From UBA1422 sp963676385 (GTDB lineage: Bacteria; Bacillota; Clostridia; Peptostreptococcales; Anaerovoracaceae): a DNA stretch of 64,000 nt. The translations under genes and the position numbers were made by a program. Under the pieces are notes generated by a model, which was not told the DNA's origin, did no database searches, and saw only the letters and a list, made by a program, of their open reading frames with translations. The stretch is taken from contig CAXXMM010000009.1 of assembly GCA_963676385.2 (NCBI GenBank), positions 1-64,000 on the forward strand, in the 5' to 3' direction. The number at the start of each line of letters is the position of its first letter. Within the stretch, counting starts at the first letter, position 1. This document shows positions 18,606 to 26,652 of this stretch, one piece after another.

Positions 18606-19328
18606 TTATATGGACCCCAAATTATCAGATAATTCCACCGGGACCGGTCCACGCAAAGATAACCCATCCGGCAAAACGAAGCAGTCATATGCCAAGACAA
18701 CCACCCCTGACCGAGAAGCCTCTCGCAATGTCAAACCAAATGCAAAATCCATTTCATCATTGGGTCTGAAGGTCTGCATTTTCTCCATTTGGAGAACAAA
18801 CAACACATATCCGAAGTAACCCTCTTGTACCCCCCTTTGCAGTTCCTCAAGATGCTTTCTGCCTCGCAAAGTAGGGGCATCGGGAAATCTGGCATGACCC
18901 CCTTCCTCCAATGTGACACCTTTGACTTCCATATAGCCTATCCTTCCCATTGAATCTTCCACCAGAAAATCCAACCTGGAATTTCCATAGGTTTGTTCCC
19001 TTTTGTATCTAAGGGGAGATGTCATCCCCGGCAATTCCAAAATGCCATTGGATAACGCTTCTCCAACAATTTCGTTGGGCGCCTGGGAATCCATATTCAC
19101 CAGCAAATCTCCTTTTTCTACTGCTATTAAGGAGTATCTGAGCTTTCGATTCCCCATCTTATGAATGTGGTCTGTCAGGTACACAGTCGCCCCCTGAACC
19201 AACAATTCCCTACACCTTCCAGTGTTTTTTACATGTGCGCGAGTTATCACCCCATCGATGATTACTTGGGCAATAAATCGATTGGAGCGTTCCACAAATA
19301 TTCCTTCTACAACCAAATCATATTTCAT
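18606..19328 (-). CDS. sfsA: SfsA family DNA/RNA nuclease-like protein
   Basis: A 240-residue protein with an N-terminal OB-like domain (FVERSNRFIAQV, then HVKNTGRCRELL) and a C-terminal restriction-endonuclease-like fold with NSRLDFLV, a conserved EVKGVTL motif and FPDAPTLRGRKHLEEL. The family was named for sugar fermentation stimulation in E. coli; later work points to nuclease activity, and the cellular role is unclear. There is no ribosome binding site, and the -10 box ends only 6 nt before the ATG, so the mRNA may be leaderless. It is a single-gene unit divergent from lgt. Confidence 0.9.
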   Translation of the reverse strand: MKYDLVVEGIFVERSNRFIAQVIIDGVITRAHVKNTGRCRELLVQGATVYLTDHIHKMGNRKLRYSLIAVEKGDLLVNMDSQAPNEIVGEALSNGILELPGMTSPLRYKREQTYGNSRLDFLVEDSMGRIGYMEVKGVTLEEGGHARFPDAPTLRGRKHLEELQRGVQEGYFGYVLFVLQMEKMQTFRPNDEMDFAFGLTLREASRSGVVVLAYDCFVLPDGLSLRGPVPVELSDNLGSI

Positions 19329-19334
19329 AAATTC

Positions 19335-19362
19335 ATTGTACCAAAGATTTTGAGAAAAACAA
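19335..19362 (-). promoter_or_regulatory. Candidate sfsA promoter
   Basis: Minus-strand TTGTTT (19362 to 19357), 16-bp spacer, TACAAT (19340 to 19335). The predicted transcription start falls at or next to the A of the sfsA ATG (19328). Confidence 0.5.
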
Positions 19363-19371
19363 TGAAAGAAG

Positions 19372-19400
19372 TTGAGAAGTAACGGCTCTCAGAGTATAAT
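19372..19400 (+). promoter_or_regulatory. Promoter of lgt-ychF
   Basis: TTGAGA (19372-19377), 17-bp spacer, perfect TATAAT (19395-19400), about 46 nt ahead of the lgt start. A small hairpin (GCAGGCC with GGTCTGC, 19411-19429) lies in the leader just before the AAGGAG ribosome binding site. Confidence 0.75.
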
Positions 19401-19446
19401 ACTCGGTGAGGCAGGCCCTTTTGGTCTGCAATAAGGAGTACAGAAT

Positions 19447-20229
19447 ATGCCCAACCCGGTCGCCTTTGAAATCTTCAATTTTGATATCCGTTGGTATGGA
19501 ATTCTAGTTGCTTCCGGCATTGCCCTGGGAACCTTGGTATTTTACAAAAGAGGTCCCAAACGTGGCATTTCGGGAGATGCCGTCCTGGATATCTTGATTG
19601 TTGCCATTCCCGTGGGCATCCTATGCGCCCGCTTATATTATGTGGTGTTTAATTGGGATTACTATGCCATGGATCCGATTCAAATCTTAAACACCCGTGG
19701 CGGCGGCCTGGCCATTCATGGAGGGCTTCTAGGGGGGCTATTGGCAGCTTGGTTTGTTACTCGACACAAACACCTTCGTTTTTTAGATGTGGCGGATGCC
19801 GTTGTCCCGGGGTTTGCCCTAGCCCAAGCCATTGGTCGTTGGGGAAATTACTTTAACAGCGAGGCTCACGGCGGTCCCACAAATTTACCTTGGGGCATTT
19901 GGGTCAACGGAGAAAAAGTACATCCTACTTTTTTATATGAATCTATTTGGTGTTTCCTGCTGTTTTTATTGCTCATTTGGTTGGACAAAAAACCTCGGTT
20001 TGCCGGGCAGTTGGCCTGTCTATATGGCATTCTATATTCTGTGGAACGTTTCTTGGTGGAGGCGCTGCGAACAGATAGTCTGATGCTGGGTCCCTTCAAG
20101 CAGGCACAACTTATTAGCTTGACAACAATTATTGTCTGTACCGTTTTATATTTCTATTTTCGCAAAAAATCTCTTCAGGATCAGGCAAATGCCAACTTGA
20201 GGATTATTAAAAAAGGAGACCATTCATGA
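19447..20229 (+). CDS. lgt: Prolipoprotein diacylglyceryl transferase Lgt
   Basis: A 260-residue integral membrane enzyme with about seven helices that transfers diacylglycerol from phosphatidylglycerol to the lipobox cysteine of prolipoproteins. The Lgt signature GRWGNYFNSEAHGGPTN and the periplasm-facing HGGLLGG motif are intact. Substrates within this window include the OppA-like binding protein and the small lipoprotein at 38959. AAGGAG lies 10 nt before the ATG, and the stop overlaps ychF by ATGA. Confidence 0.96.
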   Translation: MPNPVAFEIFNFDIRWYGILVASGIALGTLVFYKRGPKRGISGDAVLDILIVAIPVGILCARLYYVVFNWDYYAMDPIQILNTRGGGLAIHGGLLGGLLAAWFVTRHKHLRFLDVADAVVPGFALAQAIGRWGNYFNSEAHGGPTNLPWGIWVNGEKVHPTFLYESIWCFLLFLLLIWLDKKPRFAGQLACLYGILYSVERFLVEALRTDSLMLGPFKQAQLISLTTIIVCTVLYFYFRKKSLQDQANANLRIIKKGDHS

Positions 20230-21323
20230 AATTAGGTATTGTCGGCCTACCCAACGTAGGCAAAAGTACACTGTTTAATGCCATCACCAAATCCGGTGCG
20301 GAAGCAACAAATTATCCTTTCAGCACAAAAACTGCCAATGTTGGTGTCGTCACAGTGCCGGATTCTCGCCTTCCGATTCTCCATGAAATGTATCATTCCA
20401 AAAAAACCACTTATGCCGCCATCGAATTCTGTGATATCGCAGGTTTGGTTCGTGGTGCATCCAAAGGAGAGGGTTTAGGAAATAAATTTTTAGCCGATAT
20501 TCGTCAGGTTGCCGCTATCGTTCACGTGGTCCGTTGTTTTGATGACGACAATGTGTTTCATGTGGATGGCAAGGTGGATCCCATGTCGGACATTGAAACT
20601 GTAAATTTAGAATTGATTATTTCTGATCTGGACATTTTGGAGCGACGTCGGGATCGAAATGTCAAAGCACTCAAGGGAGATAAGGACGTTCAAAAAGAAA
20701 TAAACATATTAAACAAGATTATTGCCTGGTTAGAAGAAGGAAAACCCCTTCGCACCATGGATTTAAATGATGAAGAACTCAGTTTTGTTAAAACCTTGGA
20801 AATGCTGTCCAACAAACCGGTTATTTATGTGGCCAATGTCTCTGAAGATCATGCCGGAGATAATGGTGAAGGAAGCCAATATGTGGCCGATATGAAACAA
20901 TACGCTGCCGAAGAAGGTTCCGATGTGGTGGTCATCTCGGCAAAACTTGAAGCCGAATTATCCCAACTGGATGAAGAAGAAAAAAACCTTTTCCTTGATG
21001 AGTTGGGAATTGCCTCTTCCGGATTGGACAAGTTGGTTCGGGCATCCTACCACCTGTTGGATTTGATTTCTTTTCTTACCGCCGGTGAGGATGAAGTTCG
21101 GGCATGGACCATCCGCCGCGGCACCAAGGCTCCCGGCGCTGCGGGAAAAATTCATTCTGATATTGAACGAGGGTTTATCCGGGCTGAAACCATTCGCTTT
21201 GAAACATTAGTAGAATGTGGCGGAAACCTTGCCACTGCCAAAGAAAAAGGCTTGCTAAAGTTGGAGGGCAAAGAATACGAAGTGAAAGACGGAGATGTGA
21301 TTAACTTCCTGTTTAATGTATAA
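20226..21323 (+). CDS. ychF: Obg-family ATPase YchF
   Basis: A 365-residue P-loop protein. It has G1 GLPNVGKST, G3 DIAGLVRGASKGEGLGN, a coiled-coil insert (about residues 130-195) and a C-terminal TGS domain ending GKEYEVKDGDVINFLFNV. In place of the Obg G4 NKxD it shows NVSED, the change that makes YchF/OLA1 prefer ATP. It associates with ribosomes and has been linked to stress responses. It is coupled to lgt by ATGA. Confidence 0.96.
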   Translation: MKLGIVGLPNVGKSTLFNAITKSGAEATNYPFSTKTANVGVVTVPDSRLPILHEMYHSKKTTYAAIEFCDIAGLVRGASKGEGLGNKFLADIRQVAAIVHVVRCFDDDNVFHVDGKVDPMSDIETVNLELIISDLDILERRRDRNVKALKGDKDVQKEINILNKIIAWLEEGKPLRTMDLNDEELSFVKTLEMLSNKPVIYVANVSEDHAGDNGEGSQYVADMKQYAAEEGSDVVVISAKLEAELSQLDEEEKNLFLDELGIASSGLDKLVRASYHLLDLISFLTAGEDEVRAWTIRRGTKAPGAAGKIHSDIERGFIRAETIRFETLVECGGNLATAKEKGLLKLEGKEYEVKDGDVINFLFNV

Positions 21324-21378
21324 AGAACGTATAAAGAAGGGAGAAGTTGCAGAATAGTATTTTGCAATCCATAAAAAA

Positions 21379-22065
21379 ATGAAACCAATGAATTTGTATA
21401 TTGACCACACCCTTCTTAAACCCCAGGCCACCCAAGCAGACATAAAAAAGTTGTGTGCGGAGGCTAAAACATATGGATTTTATTCGGTATGTGTTCATTC
21501 CAGTTATGTGGAACTGGCATCCAAAGAACTGGCCGAATCTGACAGTAAAGTCTGTGGGGTGGTAGGTTTTCCATTAGGTGCAATGGAGCTAAACGCCAAG
21601 GCTTTTGAAGCCGATCAAGCCTGCCTTCACGGCGCATCGGAAATTGATATGGTACTCCATATTGGTGCATTAATAGAAGGCCGCTATGCATACGTTGCAG
21701 ATGATATTGCGGCTGTGGTATCAGTTGCTACTGAATATAATGCCAAAGTAAAAGTCATTTTGGAGACTTGTCTTTTAAGCAAAGAGCAAATTAGAAAAGC
21801 TTGCCAGCTGGTAGTTCAATCCGGGGCTGACTTTGTTAAAACTTCCACTGGGTTCAGCACTGGCGGCGCCACCATCGAGGATGTGGCTCTCATCCGGGCA
21901 ACAGTTGGAAACAAGGTACAGATTAAGGCTTCCGGTGGAATTCGTGACATAAATCGGGCAAAGGAAATGATTGCTGCCGGTGCCGATCGACTTGGCACCA
22001 GTGCTTCCGTTGATATCATGTTGGCGACGACCGCAGATTCATCCTGTGCCAGCTTCCCTGATTAG
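21379..22065 (+). CDS. deoC: Deoxyribose-phosphate aldolase DeoC
   Basis: A 228-residue class I aldolase cleaving 2-deoxyribose-5-phosphate to glyceraldehyde-3-phosphate and acetaldehyde. The TIM barrel begins YIDHTLLKP; the Schiff-base lysine is in DFVKTSTGFS and the second active-site lysine in IKASGGIRD. The start has no adjacent RBS; a possible 11-codon leader frame beginning TTG at 21347 ends in a TGA that overlaps the deoC ATG, so coupling is possible but unproven. It stands alone after ychF, without other deo genes. Confidence 0.94.
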   Translation: MKPMNLYIDHTLLKPQATQADIKKLCAEAKTYGFYSVCVHSSYVELASKELAESDSKVCGVVGFPLGAMELNAKAFEADQACLHGASEIDMVLHIGALIEGRYAYVADDIAAVVSVATEYNAKVKVILETCLLSKEQIRKACQLVVQSGADFVKTSTGFSTGGATIEDVALIRATVGNKVQIKASGGIRDINRAKEMIAAGADRLGTSASVDIMLATTADSSCASFPD

Positions 22066-22098
22066 CGGAACCAGAGTTGCTGTTTTGTGAAATAAAAG

Positions 22099-22146
22099 AA
22101 GGACTTTTGTTGGATGGTTTTCATCTGAAAAAGCCCTTTTCTTTTT
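22099..22146 (+). terminator. Terminator after deoC
   Basis: AAGGACTTTT (22099-22108) pairs with AAAAGCCCTT (22129-22138), one mismatch, followed by a T-rich tail TTCTTTTT. It closes the plus-strand lgt-ychF-deoC block and faces pduL. Confidence 0.7.
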
Positions 22147-22163
22147 GTATGGTGTGTAAATTG

Positions 22164-22736
22164 TTATTTTACAAGAATTCCAACTGAATCAGGCCCAAGA
22201 CCTGCCGCATTTCCCTCATCGGTATCCAGATGAATTTCTCCAAAGTGAGCATCCCCGGAACGCACTAGCACATTATTGAAAATCAAGCCTCTTTCCCCTT
22301 CCACTTTTATACTGACAACATCCTTGTCTTTTACCCCAAGGGCTGCAGCTTGAGATGGAGAAAGGTGGACATGGCGAAGAGCCACAATCACCCCATGATC
22401 CAATTCGATTTCTCCTGCAGGGCCAATCAACTTGCATCCCGGTGTTCCGTCTAATTTTCCCGATTCTCGAACCGGTGCCTTGATGCCAATGGCTCTGGCA
22501 TCTGTTGCCGCCAATTCCACTTGGGTTTCAGGTCTTGCAGGCCCCAGTACTCTGATCCCTTTCAAGACGCCTTTTGGCCCAACGATATCTACTTTCTCAT
22601 CACAGGCAAACTGTCCCGGTTGGGTCAAATCCTTTGTGGGGGTTAGCTGATGTCCCGCCCCAAATAAAATGTCCACATCCGCCGGTCTCAGGTGCAAGTG
22701 TTTGTTTGAAAGTCCAATTTTTACCTCGTTACTCAT
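22164..22736 (-). CDS. pduL: PduL-type phosphate acyltransferase
   Basis: A 190-residue zinc-dependent phosphotransacylase interconverting acyl-CoA and acyl phosphate (acetyl or propionyl). Two PduL barrels are visible, with zinc-histidine motifs NKHLHLRPAD near the N-terminus, ALRHVHLSP, and DAHFGEIHLDTDEGNA. There is no N-terminal encapsulation peptide and no microcompartment shell gene nearby, so it is probably cytosolic and may do the job of Pta in acetate formation. I chose 22736 (MSNEVKIGLSNK) because AAAGGAGG precedes it; an ATG 39 nt upstream lies within hpt. Confidence 0.9.
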   Translation of the reverse strand: MSNEVKIGLSNKHLHLRPADVDILFGAGHQLTPTKDLTQPGQFACDEKVDIVGPKGVLKGIRVLGPARPETQVELAATDARAIGIKAPVRESGKLDGTPGCKLIGPAGEIELDHGVIVALRHVHLSPSQAAALGVKDKDVVSIKVEGERGLIFNNVLVRSGDAHFGEIHLDTDEGNAAGLGPDSVGILVK

Positions 22737-22756
22737 TTGTTGCTGTTCCTCCTTTA

Positions 22757-23290
22757 TTAATCCTCGGCTAAACAACTGATGTATGGCAGCTGTCTGTACT
22801 TCTGGTTAAAGTCCAGGCCGTATCCTACGATGAATTTATCTTCTACTGTAAAACCAACATAATCGGCATACACATCTGCCCGACGCCTTGCAGGTTTGTC
22901 CAGCAAGGCACATATTTTAATGCTTTTCGGTTTTCGGTTTTCTAGATACCCAGTCAAGTACTGCAGGGTAATCCCAGTATCTACAATATCTTCCACTATG
23001 ATGATATGTTTCCCCTCAATATCAGAGTCCAAATCTTTGTTGATTTTCACAACTCCCGTACTTTTTGTTGCTGCACCATAACTGCTAACTGCCATAAAAT
23101 CAATTTCTACATCCAGGTCAATGTGCTTCATCACATCCACCATCCATGGCACGGCACCTCGCAAAATGCCAATGAGCAAAATGCTTTCTCCTTGATAGTC
23201 CTGAGTAATTTGAGCCGCAATTTCTATGGCTCGTTTTTGAATCTCTTCTTGGCTAATCATGATTTCGCCTATGACCCGGCTTTTATTCAT
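22757..23290 (-). CDS. hpt: Hypoxanthine phosphoribosyltransferase
   Basis: A 177-residue type I PRTase that salvages hypoxanthine (and often guanine) with PRPP. The PRPP loop IIIVEDIVDTGITL and the flexible loop region SSYGAATKSTG are intact, and the C-terminal VGYGLDFNQKYRQLPYI is typical of Hpt. The ATG at 23290 forms an ATGA overlap with the preceding gene and has AAGGAG upstream; an internal ATG at 23260 is closer to the usual family N-terminus. Confidence 0.95.
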   Translation of the reverse strand: MNKSRVIGEIMISQEEIQKRAIEIAAQITQDYQGESILLIGILRGAVPWMVDVMKHIDLDVEIDFMAVSSYGAATKSTGVVKINKDLDSDIEGKHIIIVEDIVDTGITLQYLTGYLENRKPKSIKICALLDKPARRRADVYADYVGFTVEDKFIVGYGLDFNQKYRQLPYISCLAED

Positions 23291-23631
23291 TCCTTACTCC
23301 TTGGTTCGTCCTGCTCTTCTTTGACTTCATATTCCACATTATCTATAACCTTTTTGCTTTTGAATTTCCCTGCATAATCTTTGGTGTCCCCCATCCAATA
23401 CTTATCAAGGGTGTCCCTCAAATACCACATAATCCAAATCCATAAGATTAAATCATCCAACCATGCAATGGGAAAAATAACGATTGGTATCAGTCCAAAG
23501 GGAAGGATGATGTAAATCAATCCAAAAATAACCAGAAGCTTCTTTCGAAAAGGAACGGCCTTATCCTTCAACATGAAACGAATCGCTTTCGTTCGTTTAA
23601 ATAAAATGTTAAATGCAACAAAAAACTGCAT
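23287..23631 (-). CDS. YkvA-like DUF1232 membrane protein
   Basis: A 114-residue protein. A basic N-terminus is followed by two hydrophobic segments (LLVIFGLIYIILPFGLIPIVIFPI and LDDLILWIWIMWYL) with the DUF1232 motif around YIILPFGLIP and DDL; the C-terminal 40 residues are charged and probably cytoplasmic. The family function is unknown. It is coupled to hpt by ATGA and begins 15 nt after engB, within the long proteostasis run. Confidence 0.8.
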   Translation of the reverse strand: MQFFVAFNILFKRTKAIRFMLKDKAVPFRKKLLVIFGLIYIILPFGLIPIVIFPIAWLDDLILWIWIMWYLRDTLDKYWMGDTKDYAGKFKSKKVIDNVEYEVKEEQDEPRSKE

Positions 23632-23646
23632 TATGACTCCTTCATC

Positions 23647-24234
23647 CTAGTCGTTTAATACGGCCTCCATGGCCGCAATTAGATTTTCATGGCCCGTTTT
23701 GTTCAACGTAGAAATGGGAATGACCAAATCGTCGGGATGCATGCCCAAAGTCTTTCGTATCAAGGCAACGGATTTTGCGGTCTCATTTCGGGATATCTTA
23801 TCTGCCTTGGTGGCTACCACCAAACCATCCAACTGATAATGCTTTAAGTAATCGTACATCTGAATATCCAAGGCGGAAGGTGCATGGCGAATATCCACCA
23901 ATTGGACCACTTTGACCAATTCTCTCCGATCTTTCAGGTAGGTGTCAATCATCTCTCCCCAGGTTGCACTGATACTCTTTGAGACTTTGGCATAGCCATA
24001 ACCCGGCAAATCCACAATACGAAATTCACCATTGACTTCATAAAAATTGATTGTTCTGGTTTTCCCCGGGTTGCCGCTAACCCTTGCCAAACTTTTACGA
24101 TTGGTCAATAGATTCAACAAAGAGGACTTGCCCACATTGGACCTGCCAACAAATGCAATTTCTTTTTTGTCTTCTGCTGGATATTGCTCCCGCTTGGCGG
24201 TTACTGCAACTAACTCCGCATTTTTGATTATCAT
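23647..24234 (-). CDS. engB: Ribosome biogenesis GTPase EngB/YsxC
   Basis: A 195-residue TrmE-Era-family GTPase for 50S subunit assembly. Motifs are G1 GRSNVGKSSL, G2 TRTINFYEV, G3 DLPGYGYAK, G4 TKAD and G5 ISTLNKTG. The gene overlaps lon by ATGA, the common lon-engB arrangement in Firmicutes. Confidence 0.96.
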   Translation of the reverse strand: MIIKNAELVAVTAKREQYPAEDKKEIAFVGRSNVGKSSLLNLLTNRKSLARVSGNPGKTRTINFYEVNGEFRIVDLPGYGYAKVSKSISATWGEMIDTYLKDRRELVKVVQLVDIRHAPSALDIQMYDYLKHYQLDGLVVATKADKISRNETAKSVALIRKTLGMHPDDLVIPISTLNKTGHENLIAAMEAVLND

Positions 24235-26582
24235 TTTTTGTATCCTACCAGTACGTGTTTGATAGCATCCTCCACAGAATGAATCAAAATAAATTTCATT
24301 GCTTTTCTGACTTTGATAGGAATATCTTCAATATCCCTTTCGTTATCTGCGGGAAGCAGAACCAAACGAATGCCGGCACGGTGAGCCGCAAGTACTTTCT
24401 CACGAATCCCGCCAACCGGTAATACATTTCCTCGCAAGGTAATCTCCCCTGTCATGGCCACATCTTTTCGGGCAGGAGTTTTGGTTAAGGTGGAAATCAT
24501 CGCCACACACATGGTAACGCCGGCCGAAGGCCCGTCCTTAGGCGTTGCCCCTTCCGGAATATGTAGATGGATATCCAATGACTTATAAAAATCATCTGCA
24601 ATGCCAAATTTGCTGGCCACAGAGCGGATATAACTAATCCCCGCTTTGGCAGACTCCTGCATCACATCCCCCAACTGTCCGGTAAGCTGTAACTGTCCGG
24701 TTCCGGGAACAGCGGTAGTCTCAATAAACAAGGTATCTCCACCGACTATGGTCCACGCTAATCCAGTGGTGACGCCGATTTCGGCTACCCCTTCTATTTT
24801 ATCATATCTGTATTTCTTTTTGCCAAGATATTCCTCTAAATTATTCTCATTGATGGAATATTTTTTGCGGCGGCCGGATACAGTTTTTCGTGCAACTTTT
24901 CGGCAAAGATTGGCAATCTCACGTTCCAAATTTCGCACCCCGGATTCTCGCGTATAATAGTTGATCAAATCACGGATTGCCTCCTCAGAAATCAACATGT
25001 TCTCCGGTTTCAAACCGTGCTCTGCCACTTTTTTAGGAATCAAATATCTTTGAGCGATATTCAGTTTTTCTTCTTCTGTATACCCCATTACCTCAATGAC
25101 TTCCATTCGATCCAAAAGGGGCCTTGGGATGGTCTCTGTGGTATTGGCTGTTGCAATGAACATCACCTTGGATAAATCAAAGGGAGTTTCCAGATAATGA
25201 TCCGTAAAGTCTTTATTTTGTTCAGGATCCAAGACTTCCAACAACGCCGAAGCCGGATCGCCTTTGAAGTCCGCCCCAATTTTATCCACTTCGTCAAAGA
25301 GGAACACCGGATTTTTTGTCCCGGCTTCTTTGATGGCGTTAATGACTCGGCCGGGGATTGCGCCAATGTATGTTCTTCTGTGGCCTCGGATTTCAGCTTC
25401 ATCTCGAACGCCACCCAAAGACATTCTCACAAATTCACGATTCACTGCCCGGGCAACAGATTTTGCAATGGACGTTTTTCCGGTTCCCGGCGGGCCAACC
25501 AGACAAAGAATAGGTCCTTTGATTTTCTGGGACAATTCAACTACAGCCAAATACTCCAACACTCTTTCTTTGACTTTGTCCAGCCCATAATGATCTGCTT
25601 CTAAAATTTCTTCTGCGAGTTTTAAATCTATATTGCTGTCGGTTTCCTTGTTCCAGGGAAGCGCTAAGATGGTTTCAATATAGGTACGGATAACCGAGCT
25701 CTCTGCAGAAGAAGCCTGCATTTTTGACATCCGTTTTATTTCTTTTTCTACCTTTTCCCGGGTCTTCTCAGGCAAGTTCAACTCTTCCAACTGTTTGTTC
25801 CACAAGTTGATTTCGCCTTCCACATCCTCATCCGTCCCAAGTTCCTCTTGGATTGCACGCATCTGTTCCCGCAAGTAGTATTCTCTTTGATTTTGATTGA
25901 TTTGAGTTTTAACTTTGCTGGTAATGTCATTCTCAATATTTAGTATCTCTATTTCCCTTACCAAAATGGTGTTTAGTGTATCCAACCGCTCTGTAATATC
26001 CAGGGTTTCAAGGAGAAGTTGTTTTTCCTCTACCTTAAGATCCATATGCCCCGCAATTAAGTCCGCAAATCGGCCCGGTTGATTAATGGTTGCAACGGTT
26101 GGGAAAATATCCGAAGAAACCTTTTGGTTTAAGGCAAGGTAACTGTCAAAATTCCCAAGAACAGATCGCATCAATGCCTGCATTTTTGCAGGGATAAGTT
26201 CCGGTTCCTCATCAGGGATTTCCGATACCGCGCATTTAAAATAGGGGACTTCAAATAGTATATCTTCAATTCTTCCCCTGTTGACGCCTTCTACCAGCAC
26301 ACGAATAGAATCCCCGGGCAATTTAAGCATTTGCTTGATTTTTGCCACTGTGCCCATCCGATAAAAATCTTCATTGGTGGGCAAATCTGTGGTTTCATCT
26401 TTTTGGGCTGCCAGGAATATATACTGATTCTTAATCATGGCCTTTTCTAAGGCATTGATTGATTTTTCACGTCCAATATCAAAATGCAGAACCATGTTGG
26501 GAAAAATCGTCATGCCCCGAAGCGGGATCATGGGCAATATCAGCATGCCGTCTTCTCTTACTTCAATTTTATCTTCTGCCAT
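24231..26582 (-). CDS. lon: ATP-dependent protease Lon
   Basis: A 783-residue LonA protease. The N-terminal substrate-binding domain (LPMIPLRGMTIFPNMV) is followed by a coiled coil, the AAA+ module with Walker A GPPGTGKTS and Walker B FLFDEVDK, and the C-terminal Ser-Lys protease domain with KDGPSAGVTMC (catalytic serine). It degrades damaged and regulatory proteins. AAGGAGAACACA precedes the ATG. It lies downstream of clpP-clpX; a hairpin overlapping the clpX stop may separate their expression. Confidence 0.97.
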   Translation of the reverse strand: MAEDKIEVREDGMLILPMIPLRGMTIFPNMVLHFDIGREKSINALEKAMIKNQYIFLAAQKDETTDLPTNEDFYRMGTVAKIKQMLKLPGDSIRVLVEGVNRGRIEDILFEVPYFKCAVSEIPDEEPELIPAKMQALMRSVLGNFDSYLALNQKVSSDIFPTVATINQPGRFADLIAGHMDLKVEEKQLLLETLDITERLDTLNTILVREIEILNIENDITSKVKTQINQNQREYYLREQMRAIQEELGTDEDVEGEINLWNKQLEELNLPEKTREKVEKEIKRMSKMQASSAESSVIRTYIETILALPWNKETDSNIDLKLAEEILEADHYGLDKVKERVLEYLAVVELSQKIKGPILCLVGPPGTGKTSIAKSVARAVNREFVRMSLGGVRDEAEIRGHRRTYIGAIPGRVINAIKEAGTKNPVFLFDEVDKIGADFKGDPASALLEVLDPEQNKDFTDHYLETPFDLSKVMFIATANTTETIPRPLLDRMEVIEVMGYTEEEKLNIAQRYLIPKKVAEHGLKPENMLISEEAIRDLINYYTRESGVRNLEREIANLCRKVARKTVSGRRKKYSINENNLEEYLGKKKYRYDKIEGVAEIGVTTGLAWTIVGGDTLFIETTAVPGTGQLQLTGQLGDVMQESAKAGISYIRSVASKFGIADDFYKSLDIHLHIPEGATPKDGPSAGVTMCVAMISTLTKTPARKDVAMTGEITLRGNVLPVGGIREKVLAAHRAGIRLVLLPADNERDIEDIPIKVRKAMKFILIHSVEDAIKHVLVGYKK

Positions 26583-26616
26583 TGTGTTCTCCTTGATTTA
26601 ATGAAATGGGTAGTAC

Positions 26617-26652
26617 TTCTTTAAAGAAGAAGGCGACCTAGGAAGCCGCCTT
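26617..26652 (-). terminator. Hairpin overlapping the clpX stop codon
   Basis: On the minus strand AAGGCG (26652 to 26647) and CGCCTT (26635 to 26630) flank an 11-nt loop that contains the clpX TAG; a T-rich stretch CTTCTTT follows and itself starts the palindrome CTTCTTTAAAGAAG. It could end or reduce clpPX transcription before lon. Confidence 0.5.
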
